Origin: Spirosoma linguale DSM 74
Lineage (GTDB): Bacteria > Bacteroidota > Bacteroidia > Cytophagales > Spirosomataceae
Reading direction: 5' to 3'
DNA: 64,000 bases
Assembly (NCBI GenBank): GCA_000024525.1
Contig: CP001769.1
Span: 3,567,001-3,631,000, forward strand
The notes under the pieces were generated by a model. That model ran no database searches. It was given only the letters and a program-made list of their open reading frames with translations, and was not told the origin of the DNA. The position numbers and the translations under genes are program-made. This document shows positions 36,301-43,891 of the stretch, piece after piece (the first letter of the stretch is position 1; each line of letters opens with the position of its first letter).

Positions 36301-37280
36301 AAGGAACAGGCATCGGTCTTGCTCTGGTCAAGGAACTCCTTCATAGGCTGGGCGGGAGCATCAACGTGGTGAGCCAGCCTGGCGCAGGCACTACGTTTAC
36401 CGTTTTACTGCCCGTTTTGGCTTCTCATCCCGATGCAGACATACCGACAGTAACAGAATCGCTTTATGTATCTGACATAGCTACGTATATGCCAGACCGT
36501 CCGCTGGTTCATACTGAGAGTTCATCGGCAAATATGCCATTGATTCTGGTTGTGGAAGACAATATTGAGCTTCGTGATTTTATTGCTAATGAGCTGAGTC
36601 AATCTTACCGGGTTCTGACTGCTCGAAATGGACAGGAAGGTTGGGAACAGGTAAGAAGTGAACTGCCGGATGTAGTTATTTCAGATATCATGATGCCGGA
36701 CTTGGATGGCTACGCACTCACCCGGCAACTAAAAACGAATACCCTCACCAATCACATTGCCGTGATACTGCTCACGGCCCGAGCTTCCCAGGAGAGCCGG
36801 ATGAATGGGTTGATGCAGGGCGCGGATGACTATCTGACCAAACCTTTTAGCATTAGTGAATTAAAGCAGCGAATTTGTAACCTGCTCACCCGACAACAAG
36901 CGCTGCGGGCCTATTACGTGCAGCAAATCACGGAGTCAGATTTACCTTTATCTACCGAAACCTTAGCTGATGGCTTTATGCAGCGACTCTACGAGGTTAT
37001 CGACATACACTTGTCTGACAGCGCCTTCGGAGTAGAGGAACTGGCTTATCAAATGGGTATAAGCCGACGTACGCTCCATCGTAAACTGACGGCTACGGTC
37101 AACCAGTCGGCCAATGATGTGATTCGCCAGCATCGGTTAAAGCGGGCCGCCCAACTTCTGCTGGCGGGTCATAATGTATCCGAAACAGCCTATCTCGTCG
37201 GGTACGAGAGCCCGGGGCATTTCTCACTGATTTTCAGGGATTTTTACCAACGAACACCGACAGAATATATTCAACGGTAG
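33345..37280 (+). CDS. Hybrid two-component system regulator (sensor kinase, receiver and AraC domain in one protein)
   Basis: This 1311-residue protein has a signal peptide (1-22) and periplasmic two-component propeller repeats (about 25-690). A Y_Y_Y domain follows (about 690-755), then one transmembrane helix (about 757-778). The kinase part has a HisKA domain with His811 in N-I-T-H-E-F-R-T-P and an ATPase domain with N-L-L-S-N-A-Q-K near 923 and G-T-G-I-G-L-A. The receiver domain has Asp1114 in I-S-D-I-M-M-P-D. The AraC-type DNA-binding domain is at about 1210-1305. All phosphorelay residues are intact. Such proteins sense oligosaccharides and activate neighbouring uptake loci, so the barrel gene 120 bp downstream is the nearest candidate target. 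Confidence 0.95.
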   Translation: MNVQRITLVVLLWVYFTLASAQIVQRLTTATGLPNSTITGLVQDQAGFIWVSTADGLARYDGQNIRVFRREQQANSLTENSIVHLQKLTDGTFLVQTHAGNFQRFNPETEQFKKFLPVQQQGQQRIEDGFVTADGNGFWALWRGIKVQYYDLKRHHIRLWTEQQLGPNTRFMDSMLPASTGYVYVHNHQGIVEINSINGTHREFPFPGLLTHWMSRAMLAPDGVIMAERANGDILILGRHHLLILNPKTGRYQNVPIPDPVVPKEGYGIRVLADGNVYVGAGHRLYLFTSANQFELKYERPKGTRQIPAYTIPYLLDRSGVYWLLTEDGIVQVDSRKAPFEAYRYEVDWKTDLLKKVLGITPPSWKDSSGDSWTRFTYDLNKLWFIDVASLYQCAPQQQLRRISSDYTGDSCACKITLKMDRRGHLWIYGNAKGGLMDIEPTTQTRRIWQKSFVPLTFVNPGLDLCDIQPMGNTVWMASYQGKGLYNYSLEQKKIVAQLLHDPADSHSLPSNQLLCLLADPQQPETVLWLGTVDAGLVRFDTKTGIFRTFTRQTGLPNNTINSLQTDEQGFIWAATNNGLIRLNPDTFQMRLFSRADGLQDDEFVFAASTQLPDGRLAFGSPSGMTIFRPAAIQEDTFAPPVVLSALRINNELVEVNDTLPVLSEPINTIKRLVLRYSQNFLTFEFAALQFNKPDKIHYRYRLTGVDRDWVDAGIRHTANYTQLRPGNYLFEVMSTNTDGRWSRNTKQLAIRIMPPLWASWWAYVVYILTFGGCLTGLVRFRNKQRHQKQEAAQLKTLNELKTRFFDNITHEFRTPLSLILSPTEKLLSESKHDGPTRQALATIKRNGTLLLRLINQLLDLSKLEAGGMTVSLVRCNIPQFISQLVESFRPVVVQKGIKLLVTVEESQQEHLFDMDKWATILTNLLSNAQKFTSAGGCITVTVSSPDEHSRCVTISDTGIGIPADKLPYIFDRFFQIDDTQTRAYEGTGIGLALVKELLHRLGGSINVVSQPGAGTTFTVLLPVLASHPDADIPTVTESLYVSDIATYMPDRPLVHTESSSANMPLILVVEDNIELRDFIANELSQSYRVLTARNGQEGWEQVRSELPDVVISDIMMPDLDGYALTRQLKTNTLTNHIAVILLTARASQESRMNGLMQGADDYLTKPFSISELKQRICNLLTRQQALRAYYVQQITESDLPLSTETLADGFMQRLYEVIDIHLSDSAFGVEELAYQMGISRRTLHRKLTATVNQSANDVIRQHRLKRAAQLLLAGHNVSETAYLVGYESPGHFSLIFRDFYQRTPTEYIQR

Positions 37281-37399
37281 GCATGACTCAATACCGCTAG
37301 CATTTGGCTCAAATCCATTGCGTACTTCGTGGTAAGTAGTTGAAAATTGCAGCCTGTTAAGGTCAATTATAAACACTCACAACACGTCCGTACACAGGC

Positions 37400-39850
37400 A
37401 TGAGACTACTGTTTACCTTTATTGTATTTGCTTGTCTTCTTAGTACCACCTCCTTAATTGCCCAAACTACCCTTACGGGTTTCGTTCGCGATGGAGCCAA
37501 CAAGCCTCTTCCCTTTGCCAGTATTGCGCTGCTCAATGCCAGAGATTCTACCCTGGCCAAAGGCGGTATTAGTAGTGAAACCGGTACCTACCAACTCACG
37601 GGCGTCCGGGCCGGTCGCTATGTAGTATCCGCCAGTGTGGTTGGCTACAAGACCCAAAAATCACCCATTTTCGAGGTAACTGCCGTGAATACAGAAGCCC
37701 CTGTGCTGCTGTTAAGTGAGTCGGCGAAAACACTAAACGAAGTAGCCATAGTGGCTAAAAAACCGTTTGTTGAGCAGGAGATCGACCGGCTGGTTATTAA
37801 CGTTGCGGGCAGCATCATTGCCAGCGGCAGCACCGCCCTCGAAGTGCTGGAGAAAGCACCTGGCGTCACTGTCGACCGCCAGAACGATGCCCTGCAACTC
37901 CGCGGTAAAGATGGAGTCATCGTGCAGATAGACGGTAAGCAAACATACCTATCCATGCAGGATGTGGTAAACATGCTAAAGAATATGTCGAGCGATAACA
38001 TCGAAAAAATCGAACTCATCACCAATCCTGGTGCCCGATACGATGCGTCGGGAAACTCAGGCATTATCAATATCCGGCTGAAAAAGAACAATAATATTGG
38101 TACCAATGGCACGGCATCACTGGCGGGCGGGTCTGGGCGATTCGACCGGGAGCGGGGTAGTCTGCAACTGAATCACCGGGAAGAGAAAGTTAACGTGTTT
38201 GGCAACTATAGCCTGAACCGGGGTGGAAACTATTTCGATTTTAAAACCGACCGCGACCAGCCTGCCCAGGGCGACGGCACCGGCCCGACGGCTGATTTGA
38301 CCCAGCGGAACTTCGTACAACAGGATACTTACCTGACATTCCGGGATCTGGGCCAGAATGCCAAGGCAGGCCTGGATTATATGCCGTCCAAAAACACAAC
38401 GATAGGCGTAGCCTGGACGGCTTTCTGGAGTGAGCATGATGAGCAGGGACAAGCCAATGCTCTTTTTCGGCGCGGTGTCAACCAGCCGTTGTATTTGCAG
38501 ACTGAAACAGAAAAAAACATAGCGACGGTCGCCAGTAATCAACTCGGCAATCTCAATGTTCAGCATATGTTCGGATCAACTGGTGGTCAGCTAAATGTGG
38601 ATATTGATCTGGGACACTACCAGCGGCAGTTTGCCAATACGCTCGTTACAAAAACGACGCTGGCGACAGATGGGGCAGCGCATCCGATAGCCCTGCTCGA
38701 CAACCGGATGCCAACAACCGTCGATATTCGAACAGCAAAGGCCGACTATAGTCGAACCCTGCCCAGTAAATGGAAGTTGGAAACGGGATTGAAAAGTACC
38801 TCGGTCAGCACAGACAATAACGTTACCATACAGACGGGAACACCCGAGGCCTCCCAGGTCGACCCCAAACAATCCAACCATTTTCAGTACACCGAGCAGG
38901 TGAATGCCGGGTACGTGAGTATGTCGGGACAATGGGGAGCAAAAACCGACGTGCAACTGGGGCTGCGCGCCGAACATACACATTCGGAAGGTAACTCAAT
39001 CACCCTCAATAACATTGTTCGACGCGACTACCTGAACATCTTTCCCAGCCTGTTTATTTCGCGTCCGGTAGCCAAAAACCAAACGATGACCCTTTCGTAC
39101 AGCTACCGCATTGACCGGCCCAATTACCAGAATCTCAATCCCGCCCGTTCATTTGTCGACCCCTACGCTTTTTCGCAGGGTAATCCATACCTGAAACCCC
39201 AGTATACCCATTCTCTCGAACTGAAACACGGATTCAACGGGAAAGTATTTACCTCGCTGGGGGCCAGCTTTACGAGTGATCTGATTTTCAGTGTATCCTA
39301 TCCGCTAGACGGCAACAAAGCCTATTTGATTAGCCAGAATATTGGCCAGTCGCAGGGGTATAACCTCACCGTGAGTTTTCCGGTAACGCTTACCAGGGGC
39401 TGGACGATGCAGACAACTGTGATGGGATATTATAACCAGTTTGACTATACCTATCAGGACACCCCTCTTACGCTCCGTCAAATTTCAGGTCGACTCAATA
39501 GTTCGAGTGCTATTGTGCTGGGCAAGGGCTGGACGGCGGAGTTCAGCGGCCGGGTGAGCACGCCAGGCGTAATGGCTGTCTGGACTGTTCCCTGGCTGGG
39601 CTCTATGGATGCCGGTTTGCAAAAGACGGTTAGTGCCAAGCTGAAAGTGAAACTGAGCGTGCAGGATTTGTTGCATACCAACCTGGTGATTGGGACGATA
39701 AATGTCCCTACCAGTATTCAGCATTTCCGTTACAGTCTGGATACACGGGTAGCGCTGGTAAATGTATCGTATGTATTCGGCAATCAGAAAGTGAAGGCCG
39801 CCCGTCAACGGCGTACCGCTGCCGAAGAAGAAATGCAGCGAGCTAACTGA
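37400..39850 (+). CDS. TonB-dependent-type outer-membrane beta-barrel protein
   Basis: This 816-residue protein has a signal peptide (1-21, ending L-I-A-Q). A carboxypeptidase-regulatory-like domain follows (about 23-105, with L-T-G-F-V-R-D-G), then a plug region with L-N-E-V-A-I-V-A-K and I-E-K-I-E-L-I-T-N-P-G-A-R-Y-D-A-S-G-N. The C-terminal part is a beta-barrel of about 550 residues. This matches the outer-membrane beta-barrel family common in Bacteroidota, distinct from SusC. No SusD gene accompanies it. The hybrid regulator lies directly upstream. The ligand is unknown. Confidence 0.88.
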   Translation: MRLLFTFIVFACLLSTTSLIAQTTLTGFVRDGANKPLPFASIALLNARDSTLAKGGISSETGTYQLTGVRAGRYVVSASVVGYKTQKSPIFEVTAVNTEAPVLLLSESAKTLNEVAIVAKKPFVEQEIDRLVINVAGSIIASGSTALEVLEKAPGVTVDRQNDALQLRGKDGVIVQIDGKQTYLSMQDVVNMLKNMSSDNIEKIELITNPGARYDASGNSGIINIRLKKNNNIGTNGTASLAGGSGRFDRERGSLQLNHREEKVNVFGNYSLNRGGNYFDFKTDRDQPAQGDGTGPTADLTQRNFVQQDTYLTFRDLGQNAKAGLDYMPSKNTTIGVAWTAFWSEHDEQGQANALFRRGVNQPLYLQTETEKNIATVASNQLGNLNVQHMFGSTGGQLNVDIDLGHYQRQFANTLVTKTTLATDGAAHPIALLDNRMPTTVDIRTAKADYSRTLPSKWKLETGLKSTSVSTDNNVTIQTGTPEASQVDPKQSNHFQYTEQVNAGYVSMSGQWGAKTDVQLGLRAEHTHSEGNSITLNNIVRRDYLNIFPSLFISRPVAKNQTMTLSYSYRIDRPNYQNLNPARSFVDPYAFSQGNPYLKPQYTHSLELKHGFNGKVFTSLGASFTSDLIFSVSYPLDGNKAYLISQNIGQSQGYNLTVSFPVTLTRGWTMQTTVMGYYNQFDYTYQDTPLTLRQISGRLNSSSAIVLGKGWTAEFSGRVSTPGVMAVWTVPWLGSMDAGLQKTVSAKLKVKLSVQDLLHTNLVIGTINVPTSIQHFRYSLDTRVALVNVSYVFGNQKVKAARQRRTAAEEEMQRAN

Positions 39851-39919
39851 TTTATATGTAGTTGTCTTCACTCGCCTTACCGTTTCCAATAATTCTCCTA
39901 AACAAACCCTGGTTCACCA

Positions 39920-40483
39920 ATGAAAACTACCTGCCGCTTACCAATCGTTATTGCTTTTTTTGTCGCTTCTCTGTCGTTCGTTTCCTGCCAGAAACAGGAA
40001 GAGCAAGCGAAAGAAGGTATAAAGAAGTACGTAACCATTACCGATAGTGCCGATATATACGCAAAGGTGCTGACCGACTTTGTTGGTGCGCTCACTGCTG
40101 CCGATTGGGAAAAGACCCGAAGTCTGGCAGCATCCAATTTCAAAAGCTACGGCCCCGCTATGGCTGATTCGAGCGGTATCGACAGCCTGATTGCCGGGTG
40201 GCAGCGAAATCATGCGCTTTACAGCAACATTAAGCTGGTAAGTGCGGTACCGATGGGCTTTAGCTCGACAGCTCCACGAACTACGGGTAATTGGGGCTTT
40301 CAATGGGGCGTTTACAGCATGACCTACAAGGCTACCGGCAAAACCATCACGTTTCCGTATCACCTGACGGCCAGGGTTGAAAATGGCAAGATTCAGCGGC
40401 TGGGCAATTATTGGGACAGATCACAATTTATCGGCCCGATGGGCAACAAAGTGGTGAAAGCGGAGCTATCCGCCGGGAAATAA
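39920..40483 (+). CDS. Small exported NTF2-like protein, probable lipoprotein
   Basis: This 187-residue protein has a signal peptide ending F-V-S-C-Q at about residue 24, a plausible lipidation site. The rest fits the NTF2/SnoaL cone fold: helix A-K-V-L-T-D-F-V-G-A-L, W-E-K-T-R-S-L, and the late strand W-D-R-S-Q-F. It aligns by eye with the next gene (Y-A-K/D-M-K-V, N-Y/F-K-S/D-Y-G-P, Q-W/W-Q-x-N), so they are a tandem pair. The family includes enzymes and binding proteins; no active site can be assigned. Confidence 0.65.
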   Translation: MKTTCRLPIVIAFFVASLSFVSCQKQEEQAKEGIKKYVTITDSADIYAKVLTDFVGALTAADWEKTRSLAASNFKSYGPAMADSSGIDSLIAGWQRNHALYSNIKLVSAVPMGFSSTAPRTTGNWGFQWGVYSMTYKATGKTITFPYHLTARVENGKIQRLGNYWDRSQFIGPMGNKVVKAELSAGK

Positions 40484-40497
40484 GCATTTTTAATTAG

Positions 40498-40529
40498 GCC
40501 TGATCGGTGGCAACACGGATCAGGCTTTC
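40498..40529 (+). terminator. Hairpin after the first NTF2-like gene
   Basis: GCCTGATC (40498-40505) pairs with GATCAGGC (40518-40525) around 12 nt and is followed by TTTC. The T-run is short. Confidence 0.5.
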
Positions 40530-40610
40530 AGCCCAGGTGCCGTTCGGGCTCCTCTGCTTCCCGGCACCCATCTCTTCTTCCTCATACTTATCATCTACCC
40601 CCCGTTACTC

Positions 40611-41156
40611 ATGAAAATCCTGTTCCGTTTCCCACTCGTGGCAATAGCCGCCGGTATGCTGTTCATCGCGACAACCGTACAGGCTCAAACAAGCCCGACC
40701 CGCTACAAAGACGTAGTGGTCGAGAACCCCAATGCCGAAGCCGACATGAAGGTGGTTGGTGATTTACTCGATGCGCTGCTCACCGAAAAGCTGGATAAGG
40801 CCCGCAGTTTGATGGCTGCTAATTACATGGATTATGGCCCCGGTTACGCAGATTCAGCCAACACCGATCAGGTGCTTAAGCAATGGACAGAAAACTACAA
40901 GAGCCAGAAAAACCGGAAAGTTAGTTCGCTGATGCAGACATTCCGGGTGAAATCGGGGCCACAAAAGGGCGATTGGGTATCGATCTGGATGACGTATACG
41001 GCTACTTTCAATGGCAAACCGGTTGTGATGCCGCTTTACTCTGTGCTTAAATTAGCCGACGGCAAGGTTGTGTGGCAACGCGACTATTTTGACAATATGG
41101 CGGTTGCTACGCAACTCGGCTATAAAGTTTCCCCGCCCAACGTAACAGCTAAATAG
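40611..41156 (+). CDS. Small exported NTF2-like protein, paralogue of the preceding gene
   Basis: This 181-residue protein has a clear signal peptide (1-26, ending V-Q-A-Q). The mature part carries D-M-K-V-V-G-D-L-L-D-A-L, A-R-S-L-M-A-A-N-Y-M-D-Y-G-P-G and W-Q-R-D-Y-F-D-N-M, a SnoaL/NTF2-like arrangement. It resembles the gene at 39920 but lacks the lipobox cysteine, so it would be soluble in the periplasm. A good terminator hairpin follows it. Role unknown. Confidence 0.7.
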   Translation: MKILFRFPLVAIAAGMLFIATTVQAQTSPTRYKDVVVENPNAEADMKVVGDLLDALLTEKLDKARSLMAANYMDYGPGYADSANTDQVLKQWTENYKSQKNRKVSSLMQTFRVKSGPQKGDWVSIWMTYTATFNGKPVVMPLYSVLKLADGKVVWQRDYFDNMAVATQLGYKVSPPNVTAK

Positions 41157-41171
41157 AACCGTTCCGCATTC

Positions 41172-41210
41172 GGCAGGCTGGCTCCAACACCAGCCTGCCT
41201 TATTCTCTTT
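41172..41210 (+). terminator. Rho-independent terminator
   Basis: GGCAGGCTGG (41172-41181) pairs exactly with CCAGCCTGCC (41190-41199) around 8 nt, followed by a T-rich stretch. Confidence 0.7.
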
Positions 41211-41236
41211 CACCTTTCTTCCCTCCCGCTACTCTT

Positions 41237-41341
41237 ATGCTAACAGCGACAAATCCTCAGGCGGCTCCAGATTTAATAACCCAATCGGATCGCTTTTATG
41301 CGCTTGATGCCGTTAGAGCTTTCGCGCTGATTCTGTACTGA
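41237..41341 (+). pseudogene. Remnant of an acyltransferase family 3 (OpgC-like) membrane protein gene
   Basis: An ATG frame of 34 codons ends R-F-Y-A-L-D-A-V-R-A-F-A-L-I-L-Y and then stops with TGA. The string A-L-D-x-x-R-x-x-A is the invariant N-terminal start of acyltransferase-3 membrane enzymes, just before the first helix. Full-length members have about 350-400 residues, so only the first tenth remains. The next gene begins about 100 bp later, so the rest was deleted. The piece is too short to function. Confidence 0.6.
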
Positions 41342-41441
41342 ACTATCACTAAGGCGCTCGGAATACATGGCTGGGCTTACTTCAACGGGCAGAGGTAACC
41401 GCAGAAGTAAGCCGTTGATCTCATTTTTTCACTTTTATATC

Positions 41442-41858
41442 ATGAAAATCCAATCACTACTTCTTATCGGGCTGTTGCTGAGCAGCACAGCTTCACTTGC
41501 TCAAACCCTGGAGCAATCGTTCGCACCCTTGATGGCGGAATACAAACAGAGCCCCTACGCCTTTATGCAGGCGCATATGGCAGCAGACGTCCGCTTCGTT
41601 GCGGGGCATAACGGCGAGTTGATGGACATTCGTAAACTGGTCACCCCCGATCAGAAAGTTGAAGATGCACAATGGAGCGACCTGAAGTTTTTTGAGTCGG
41701 GCGATATGGGCGTTGTCACCGGGGTCAGAATCACGCGATACGCCAACCCGAAAGGTGCAGCTCCCACGTACAAGGACGCGTTTACGTACACCTATAAAAA
41801 GCAAAACAACGATTGGAAAATCGTTGCCATGCAACATACGAAGATGGAGTACAAATAA
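41442..41858 (+). CDS. Small exported DUF4440/NTF2-like protein
   Basis: I chose ATG 41442 (M-K-I-Q-S-L-L-L-I), giving 138 residues with a signal peptide ending S-L-A-Q at about 21. An upstream in-frame ATG at 41367 would bury the signal. The mature part shows M-A-A-D-V-R-F-V-A, S-G-D-M-G-V-V-T-G and N-N-D-W-K-I-V-A-M-Q-H-T at its end, the pattern of the DUF4440/SnoaL-like cone fold. It is the third exported NTF2-like gene within 2 kb. Function unknown. Confidence 0.7.
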   Translation: MKIQSLLLIGLLLSSTASLAQTLEQSFAPLMAEYKQSPYAFMQAHMAADVRFVAGHNGELMDIRKLVTPDQKVEDAQWSDLKFFESGDMGVVTGVRITRYANPKGAAPTYKDAFTYTYKKQNNDWKIVAMQHTKMEYK

Positions 41859-41985
41859 GACCCTTTCATAATGAACTCTGTGTAACTAAACCTATTCCCG
41901 ACCTGTCTGCCATTCTCATCACCCACAATTCTGCGTCAATAATGACCCGATTTGCTTTCCAGGCAGGCATTTAACCTTTCTCAAA

Positions 41986-43842
41986 ATGAACAATACATCC
42001 ATTTTTTTTTCTGTCATTGCCAGTTTAATCACCCTCTTCGGCTATGGCCAGGAGAATTCAATTTCTATCGCTGTCGATTCGTCACCGAGGGCATTCTCCG
42101 TAACAGAAGCTACGAAGGTTGCTGGAAAAACCGTTTTTGAGAACTCCTGCAAATCGTGCCACACCAACGTCGTGGATTCAAAAGCGCCCAGTGTGGCCAT
42201 GTTGGGTGCCATGACGCCCCGCGCCATTTTTACGGCATTAAAAAGTGGGAAGATGCAGGTGCAGGCTCAAACCCTTTCGGATGAACAGCGTCGGGAGGTC
42301 GCGCAATGGATTACGAACCGACCCTTTGTAGAAACCAAGCTCCCCCAGGACGCTTTTACACCTTTTTCGTTACCAAAAACCGCTACAGTCGCATCGGGCT
42401 GGGGCGGCAATCTGGCGGGCACCGGATTTACCCAAAGTACAGGGATTACCCCTCAGAATGTGGCATCGCTGAAGGTAAAATGGACATTTGCTTTCCCAGA
42501 CGGAACCCAAATACGCAGCAAACCGGCTGTTGTTGGCGACTGGCTGATTGTAGGAAGTCAGTTTGGCGATGTGTACGCCATTCATAAACAGACGGGTAAA
42601 ATTGGCTGGCATTTTATCGGTGATGCCCCAATCCGGGGAGCCATTTTTGTCGAAAAAAGCGGGGATAAGTTACGAGCCTACTTTGCCGACTTTACAACCA
42701 ATGTGTATGCCATTGACGTAGCCTCGGGTAAGCTGATCTGGAAAAAACGAGCCGGACAGCACCCTCAGTCGGGGAATACCGGATCGGTGACGGCGTATGA
42801 AAATACCCTGGTCGTGCCACTCACTTCTAATGAAGTGACCACCTCCAAAGACCCAAACTATACGTGCTGCACCTCATCGGGGGAGGTGATTGCCCTAAAT
42901 GCAACAACCGGTGATCTACTCTGGCGGCATCGGGTAATTCCGCAGGAAGCACAGATAAGCGGGAAAAAGAAAAACGGACAATCCTTTTATGGCCCATCGG
43001 GTGCGCCCGTTTGGAGCAGCCCAACGATTGATACGAAGCGTGGATTAGTATATATCGGTACCGGAGAGAACTATACCGATCCGCCATCAACGACCAGCGA
43101 TGCCATTCAGGCACTAGATATCAAAACGGGTAAGCTAGTCTGGTCGTATCAGGCAACAAAAAGTGATACGTGGAACCTTGCCTGCCCCGGCGACCCCAAT
43201 TGCCCCGATAAAGTCGGCCCTGATCTGGATTTCGGCATGGCTCCGCTGTTGGTCAAAACAAAAGCAGGACGCGATGTGCTGGTTGTGGGACAGAAATCAG
43301 GCGTTGTGCATTGCTTAGAGCCCGAAACCGGTAAAGTGATCTGGCAAACCCGCATTGGCAAAGGGGGCATGTTAGGCGGTATTCACTGGGGCATGGCTAC
43401 CGATGGTAACTATGTATATGCAGCCAATGCCGATAATAGGTTAGTTCTTGACAAGCGTGATTCGACATGGAAGGCCTCGCCGGGGCTTTACGCACTTGAT
43501 CTGGCCAATGGACAAGTCGTATGGAACGAGTCAACGCCATCCTGCGGGGAAGATAAGTCCTGTATACAGGCGAACTCGGCGGCCCCTCTGGTCGTCCCCG
43601 GTCTGGTCTTTGCCGGAACCCTCGCCGGAGCCATTCGAGCCCATGATGCACGTACGGGTAAAGTCCTTTGGTCATTTGACACAGCTCGGGATTTCGACAC
43701 CAGCAATGGTATTCATGGAAAAGGAGGATCAATAGATGGACCTTCACCCGTCGTATCCGGAAAAATGCTTTTCGTCAACTCGGGTTACGGAATATTTGGC
43801 GAGAAACCCGGTAATGTGCTGATTGCCTTTGATGTCGATTAA
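41986..43842 (+). CDS. Exported cytochrome c / PQQ-type beta-propeller protein
   Basis: This 618-residue protein has a signal peptide (1-22). A small cytochrome c domain with the haem motif C-K-S-C-H (residues 55-59) follows, then a beta-propeller (about 130-615) of PQQ-dehydrogenase type with repeats such as G-K-L-V-W-S-Y and G-K-V-L-W-S-F-D. A vicinal Cys pair, T-C-C-T, occurs near 304. It probably oxidises an alcohol or sugar in the periplasm and passes electrons through its own haem. The haem domain is N-terminal, while quinohaemoprotein dehydrogenases usually carry it at the C-terminus, so the cofactor and substrate are uncertain. Confidence 0.75.
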   Translation: MNNTSIFFSVIASLITLFGYGQENSISIAVDSSPRAFSVTEATKVAGKTVFENSCKSCHTNVVDSKAPSVAMLGAMTPRAIFTALKSGKMQVQAQTLSDEQRREVAQWITNRPFVETKLPQDAFTPFSLPKTATVASGWGGNLAGTGFTQSTGITPQNVASLKVKWTFAFPDGTQIRSKPAVVGDWLIVGSQFGDVYAIHKQTGKIGWHFIGDAPIRGAIFVEKSGDKLRAYFADFTTNVYAIDVASGKLIWKKRAGQHPQSGNTGSVTAYENTLVVPLTSNEVTTSKDPNYTCCTSSGEVIALNATTGDLLWRHRVIPQEAQISGKKKNGQSFYGPSGAPVWSSPTIDTKRGLVYIGTGENYTDPPSTTSDAIQALDIKTGKLVWSYQATKSDTWNLACPGDPNCPDKVGPDLDFGMAPLLVKTKAGRDVLVVGQKSGVVHCLEPETGKVIWQTRIGKGGMLGGIHWGMATDGNYVYAANADNRLVLDKRDSTWKASPGLYALDLANGQVVWNESTPSCGEDKSCIQANSAAPLVVPGLVFAGTLAGAIRAHDARTGKVLWSFDTARDFDTSNGIHGKGGSIDGPSPVVSGKMLFVNSGYGIFGEKPGNVLIAFDVD

Positions 43843-43891
43843 TCGCTGCAGTTCTCTTTGTTACGCCTACCCCCTAAACCACCAGACACCC

